A stretch of 8,896 nucleotides of DNA from Geminicoccaceae bacterium (GTDB lineage: Bacteria > Pseudomonadota > Alphaproteobacteria > Geminicoccales > Geminicoccaceae): positions 1 to 8,896 of the forward strand of contig JAPJRA010000106.1 of the NCBI GenBank assembly GCA_030824835.1, in the 5' to 3' direction. The position numbers were made by a program, and so were the translations under genes. The notes under the pieces were generated by a model. That model made no database searches, was not told the origin of the DNA, and saw only the letters and a list, made by a program, of their open reading frames with translations. Below are positions 6,131-8,896 of this stretch, in pieces; position 1 is the first letter of the stretch, and each line of letters starts with the position of its first letter.

Positions 6131-6931
6131 TCAGACCGCTGCTTCCAGCAGCCGCCAGCTGCCGGCGACCAGCAAAACGACACCTGCCGCCCGCGCCAGC
6201 CAATGCCCACCAGGCACGGTCTTCTCCAGCAGCACGTACAATGCCAAGCCGATGATCCAGCGCAAGTCCATGACGCCACCGACGAACAGCAGAGCCATCA
6301 AGAACCAGCAGCAGGCGACACAGTAGCCACCATGCTCGATGCCCATGCGCACCGCCCCAGCGACGCCACTGCGCCAATGGCGGGTCAGGAAATGGACCGG
6401 AGATCGGCAATGCTCGAGACATGCATGCTTCAGCGGTGTCAGCTGATACAGGCCGGCCGCGAGGAGCAGCGCGCCGCCGACGACGGCGTTTGTGCCGACC
6501 AGCATCGGTGACAGCAGGTCGGCGCGCCGCAGGGCCCATTGCAGGACGACGGCGCCCACGCTGAATGCCGCCCAAACGAGCAGGTAACCGGCGGCAAACG
6601 CTGCCGTCGGCACGTAGGGGCTGCCGCGCTGCCGCTGCCTGCGGTTGATGGCAGCGAACAGCAGGATCGCTGGTGCGGCGCTGGGCAGCATCATCGCCAG
6701 CATCATGATCCACCACATAAAGAACATCAGCAGCACGTAGCCGGCATCCCACCCTGGCGCCGGCATTTGCTCGGTAGCGGCCGTCGGAGCGCCTATGTCA
6801 GGCATGGCCATCTCGCTCGTGCCCATGCCGGCACCAGCCAACAGCCAGATCCAAGCCACCAAGCTCACCAGTAAGAGGGCGCCGATGACGATCTGGCGGT
6901 CACGTCGCAGCACCGCCTCAAGCATGTTCAT
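6131..6931 (-). CDS. DUF2182 family polytopic membrane protein, predicted metal-binding
   Basis: This 266-residue integral membrane protein has the DUF2182 hallmark FMWWIMMLAMMLPSAAPAIL (71-90). Hydrophobic segments lie near 13-33, 64-94, 108-130, 146-163, 204-221, 222-236 and 244-262, giving six or seven helices. Between the first two is a Met-containing stretch (MGTSEMAMPDIG, then EQMPAPGW). The later motif KHACLEHCRSP (168-178) has Cys171 and Cys175, and HGGYCVACCWFLM (200-212) has Cys204, Cys207 and Cys208. These Met, Cys and His residues are the basis for calling it metal-binding, possibly copper-related, but that is inference and the family has no proven role that I can cite. ATG at 6931 with GAGG five bases upstream is chosen. 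An open frame to 7024 adds a charged, non-conserved leader. It is the first gene of the unit with DUF1326. Confidence 0.87.
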   Translation of the reverse strand: MNMLEAVLRRDRQIVIGALLLVSLVAWIWLLAGAGMGTSEMAMPDIGAPTAATEQMPAPGWDAGYVLLMFFMWWIMMLAMMLPSAAPAILLFAAINRRQRQRGSPYVPTAAFAAGYLLVWAAFSVGAVVLQWALRRADLLSPMLVGTNAVVGGALLLAAGLYQLTPLKHACLEHCRSPVHFLTRHWRSGVAGAVRMGIEHGGYCVACCWFLMALLFVGGVMDLRWIIGLALYVLLEKTVPGGHWLARAAGVVLLVAGSWRLLEAAV

Positions 6932-7137
6932 GGGCGCCTCACGATGGATTTCTGGACGCGCAGCCTGTTCCGCTAGGGCTCTTGTCCGCACTGGGATTCG
7001 TAGTAGCGCCGACCCACGCGTCAATGGTGTCGGCCCTGGGCAAGACTATCGGCGCCCCGCAACCACCGGTGGAGCCGCGAGACAAGCCGCTATGCTGATG
7101 GTAAGTCGGCGACACAGGCGATGCCGAGGAAGCGCAC
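6932..7137. other. Divergent intergenic region with an imperfect hairpin
   Basis: These 206 bases separate the divergent DUF2182 and cyclic-di-GMP genes and must hold their promoters, but I find no convincing -35/-10 pair for either. GCCGACCCA (7008-7016) pairs with TGGTGTCGGC (7025-7034) with one bulged T around an eight-base loop. TCGGC (7106-7110) and GCCGA (7123-7127) form a second, weaker pair that touches the ribosome site of the downstream gene. A 66-codon minus-strand frame here has no recognisable features. Confidence 0.4.
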
Positions 7138-8896
7138 ATGTCAGGAACGGAGTCGACGTCCGCGGTGACGCTGCCCGGCTACGGCGTTCTCGACGCCGCA
7201 CGGCAGGAAATGCTGCGGCGTTGCGCTCGCCTCGCCGCAACCGCCATGCGGGTGCCCTTCGCGATCGTGGTGCTGGCCGGTCTGGATCGGTGCTGGACCA
7301 ACCTTGCCGATGATGCGGCTCTCGCCGATCTGCCTCGGGACGGCGCTTTCCGCAACCACGTGCTGAGCGTGCCCGAGCCGATTTCTGTCGCCGACATGAG
7401 GCAGGACCCGCGGTTTACCTCCAGCCCGCTGGTCCGGGATGGGCCCCGGTTAGGCTTCTGCAGCAGTGTGCCGTTGATGACCCTCGGCCACGGCCACATC
7501 GGTTCTCTCTGCGTCCTTGATCGGCGGCCACGCCGCATTGTGCCGGGTCCGCTCGCTCCGCTGTGTGACTTTGCCAGCCTGATCGTCGACCGGCTCGAGC
7601 TGCATCACGAGGCTGCCGAGCGGCAGGCGGCCGATGCAGCCGCGGTAACGGCGCAGAAGCAGCTTGCGGCCGTGCTTGAAAGTGTGCCGTTCGATCTCTG
7701 GCTGTGCGACGCATCGGGCCGCTACGCCTTGCAGAGTGCCGTCGGCAGAAAAAGCTGGGGCGACCATCGGGGCCTGCTGCCGGAGGAGACCGCTGCGCCA
7801 GCGGATGTGCGCGCCCGCTGGATGGCTGTGAACGAGCGCGTTCTGGCCGGCGAGACCATTCGGGCAGAGGCCAGCTACACCAGCGGTGGCATGACCAGCG
7901 AGGTCGAGGAATTCCTGGCGCCGGTGCATGATGCTGGTGGTGCCATCTGGGGCATGGTCGGCGTCAGTATCGATATCAGCGAGCGGCGGCGTGCCGAAGC
8001 ACGGCTCGAGGCGAGTGAGGCAAGGCTGCGCACGGCGATCGAAAGCCTGCCGTTCGACTTCTGGATCTGTGACGCGGACGGCCGCTACATCATGAACAAC
8101 GGCACCTGCCGCGCCCATTGGGGCAGCCATATCGGTCAGCTGCCGGAGGAAAGCGACGTCACGGCGGCGGTGACCGCATTGTGGGCCGAGACCAACCGAC
8201 GGGTGCTGGGCGGCGAGACGCTTCGCTACGAGACCAGCTATGGGGTCGGAGACGAGCGGCGCGATGTCGAGGCGATCCTGGCGCCGGTCCATAGCGACGG
8301 CCGGATCATCGGCCTGGTCGGCGTCAATATCGACATCACCGAGCGCAAGCAGGCCGAGGCACGGATCGCCCATCTGGCGAATCACGACCCGCTCACGGGC
8401 CTGCCCAATCGGCGCATGTTTCACGACCGGCTGGGCGATGCTCTCAGCCGCAGCGCCCGCAACGGTGAGCTGGTGGCGTTGCTGCTGCTCGATCTCGATG
8501 CCTTCAAGGGTGTGAACGACACGCTGGGGCATGACGCCGGGGACGCGGCGCTGTGTGAGGTCGCCACACGTCTGCGCGCCGGGCGTCGCCGCCACGATAT
8601 GGTGGCGCGTCTGGGCGGCGACGAATTCGCGGTCCTCCTGGAAGGCCTACGGTGCCGCGCCGATGCGGCGGCCATCGCGACCCAGATCGGTGCCGTGCTG
8701 CAGCGGTCGTGCCGGCATGGCGAGCACGAGATCCACCTCCACGGCAGCGTCGGGATCGCGGTGTACCCTGGCGACGCCGCCAATGCCGGCGACCTGCTGA
8801 AGCACGCCGACATCGCGCTCTATCGGGCCAAGATCGCCAATCGCGGCGGATGGGAGGCGTTCGACGATGCGATGCGCGTCGATCTGTACCGACGGC
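7138..8896 (+). CDS. GAF-PAS-PAS-GGDEF diguanylate cyclase, 3' end beyond the window
   Basis: An uninterrupted frame of 586 codons runs to the window edge. Domains in order are GAF (about 25-158; VADMRQDPRFTSSPLV and GHIGSLCVLDRRPR are typical), PAS1 (about 175-290), PAS2 (about 296-410) and GGDEF (about 411 to about 575). The cyclase site is complete: DPLTGLPNR (417-425), metal-binding Asp452 in LDLDAFKGVND, GHDAGD (464-469) and GGDEF at 493-497. RRHD (484-487) ends five residues before GGDEF, the correct place for the inhibitory RxxD site, so the enzyme should make cyclic-di-GMP and be product-inhibited. No signal peptide or membrane helix is visible, so sensing is probably cytosolic. The final residues (EAFDDAMRVDLYRR) resemble the linker that commonly leads into an EAL phosphodiesterase domain, which may follow outside the window. 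The ATG at 7138 has GAGGAA upstream. The signals sensed by GAF and PAS are unknown. Confidence 0.9.
   Translation, partial: MSGTESTSAVTLPGYGVLDAARQEMLRRCARLAATAMRVPFAIVVLAGLDRCWTNLADDAALADLPRDGAFRNHVLSVPEPISVADMRQDPRFTSSPLVRDGPRLGFCSSVPLMTLGHGHIGSLCVLDRRPRRIVPGPLAPLCDFASLIVDRLELHHEAAERQAADAAAVTAQKQLAAVLESVPFDLWLCDASGRYALQSAVGRKSWGDHRGLLPEETAAPADVRARWMAVNERVLAGETIRAEASYTSGGMTSEVEEFLAPVHDAGGAIWGMVGVSIDISERRRAEARLEASEARLRTAIESLPFDFWICDADGRYIMNNGTCRAHWGSHIGQLPEESDVTAAVTALWAETNRRVLGGETLRYETSYGVGDERRDVEAILAPVHSDGRIIGLVGVNIDITERKQAEARIAHLANHDPLTGLPNRRMFHDRLGDALSRSARNGELVALLLLDLDAFKGVNDTLGHDAGDAALCEVATRLRAGRRRHDMVARLGGDEFAVLLEGLRCRADAAAIATQIGAVLQRSCRHGEHEIHLHGSVGIAVYPGDAANAGDLLKHADIALYRAKIANRGGWEAFDDAMRVDLYRR
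7660..8367 (+). repeat. Tandem duplicated PAS-coding units
   Basis: Two adjacent units about 360 bases (120-121 codons) apart encode matching segments: ESVPFDLWLCDASGRY then ESLPFDFWICDADGRY, EEFLAPVHDAGG then EAILAPVHSDGR, and GMVGVSIDISERRRAEARL then GLVGVNIDITERKQAEARI. Similarity extends to the DNA in the conserved blocks, for example GTCGGCGTCA followed by ATATCGA-type sequence in both. This points to an intragenic duplication followed by divergence. Confidence 0.75.

Noticed and set aside
6090..6752. Upstream extension of the DUF1326 frame
   Set aside because: This part lies over the DUF2182 gene in another frame. The true start at 6089 has a strong GGAGG site and begins the conserved domain.
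6939..7139. Small 66-codon minus-strand frame in the divergent intergenic region
   Set aside because: It has no recognisable features or clear ribosome site, and it overlaps the start region of the DUF2182 gene.
7450..8595. 381-codon minus-strand open frame opposite the cyclic-di-GMP gene
   Set aside because: It is an antisense shadow. The plus strand encodes continuous GAF, PAS and GGDEF domains.

Overview
The window is GC-rich, densely coding DNA that looks like an alphaproteobacterial chromosome. The proteins read most like those of Bradyrhizobium or Rhodospirillales-type soil and plant-associated bacteria. That placement is inferred from base composition and remembered family resemblance, not from a search. 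No RNA gene, CRISPR array, insertion sequence or attachment site was seen. Bases 1-70, left of the first gene, show no supportable feature.

Region 1 (71-4336) is a tartrate/hydroxy-acid catabolic cluster. Three genes on the minus strand read, in order of transcription, a tartrate/D-malate dehydrogenase (TtuC-like, 3333-2275), a D-tartrate dehydratase of the enolase superfamily (TarD-like, 2174-1011) and a fluoroacetate/haloacetate dehalogenase-type alpha/beta hydrolase (964-71). A LysR-type regulator (3425-4336) is divergent across a 91-base promoter gap, the usual layout for a LysR protein controlling its neighbour. TarD would turn D-tartrate into oxaloacetate, and TtuC would oxidise or decarboxylate other tartrate isomers or D-malate. 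The hydrolase keeps the dehalogenase catalytic residues but has Trp where the fluoroacetate enzymes have the halide-pocket His. No transporter lies in the window.

Region 2 (4337-5449) holds a stand-alone nucleotidyltransferase-fold protein of the GSU2403-like type. Its start codon is preceded by a near-perfect 35-base dyad (4356-4390) that reaches into the ribosome binding site. This is the most striking non-coding structure in the window.

Region 3 (5460-6931, minus strand) is a two-gene unit. A polytopic DUF2182 membrane protein is followed by a cysteine-rich DUF1326 protein. Both have metal-ligand-like residues but no established function that I can name. This unit converges on the nucleotidyltransferase with only 10 bases between the stop codons.

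Region 4 (7138 to the window edge, plus strand) is the 5' part of a large cyclic-di-GMP signalling gene: GAF, two near-duplicate PAS domains, then a GGDEF domain with intact active site and inhibitory site. It runs off the end of the window.
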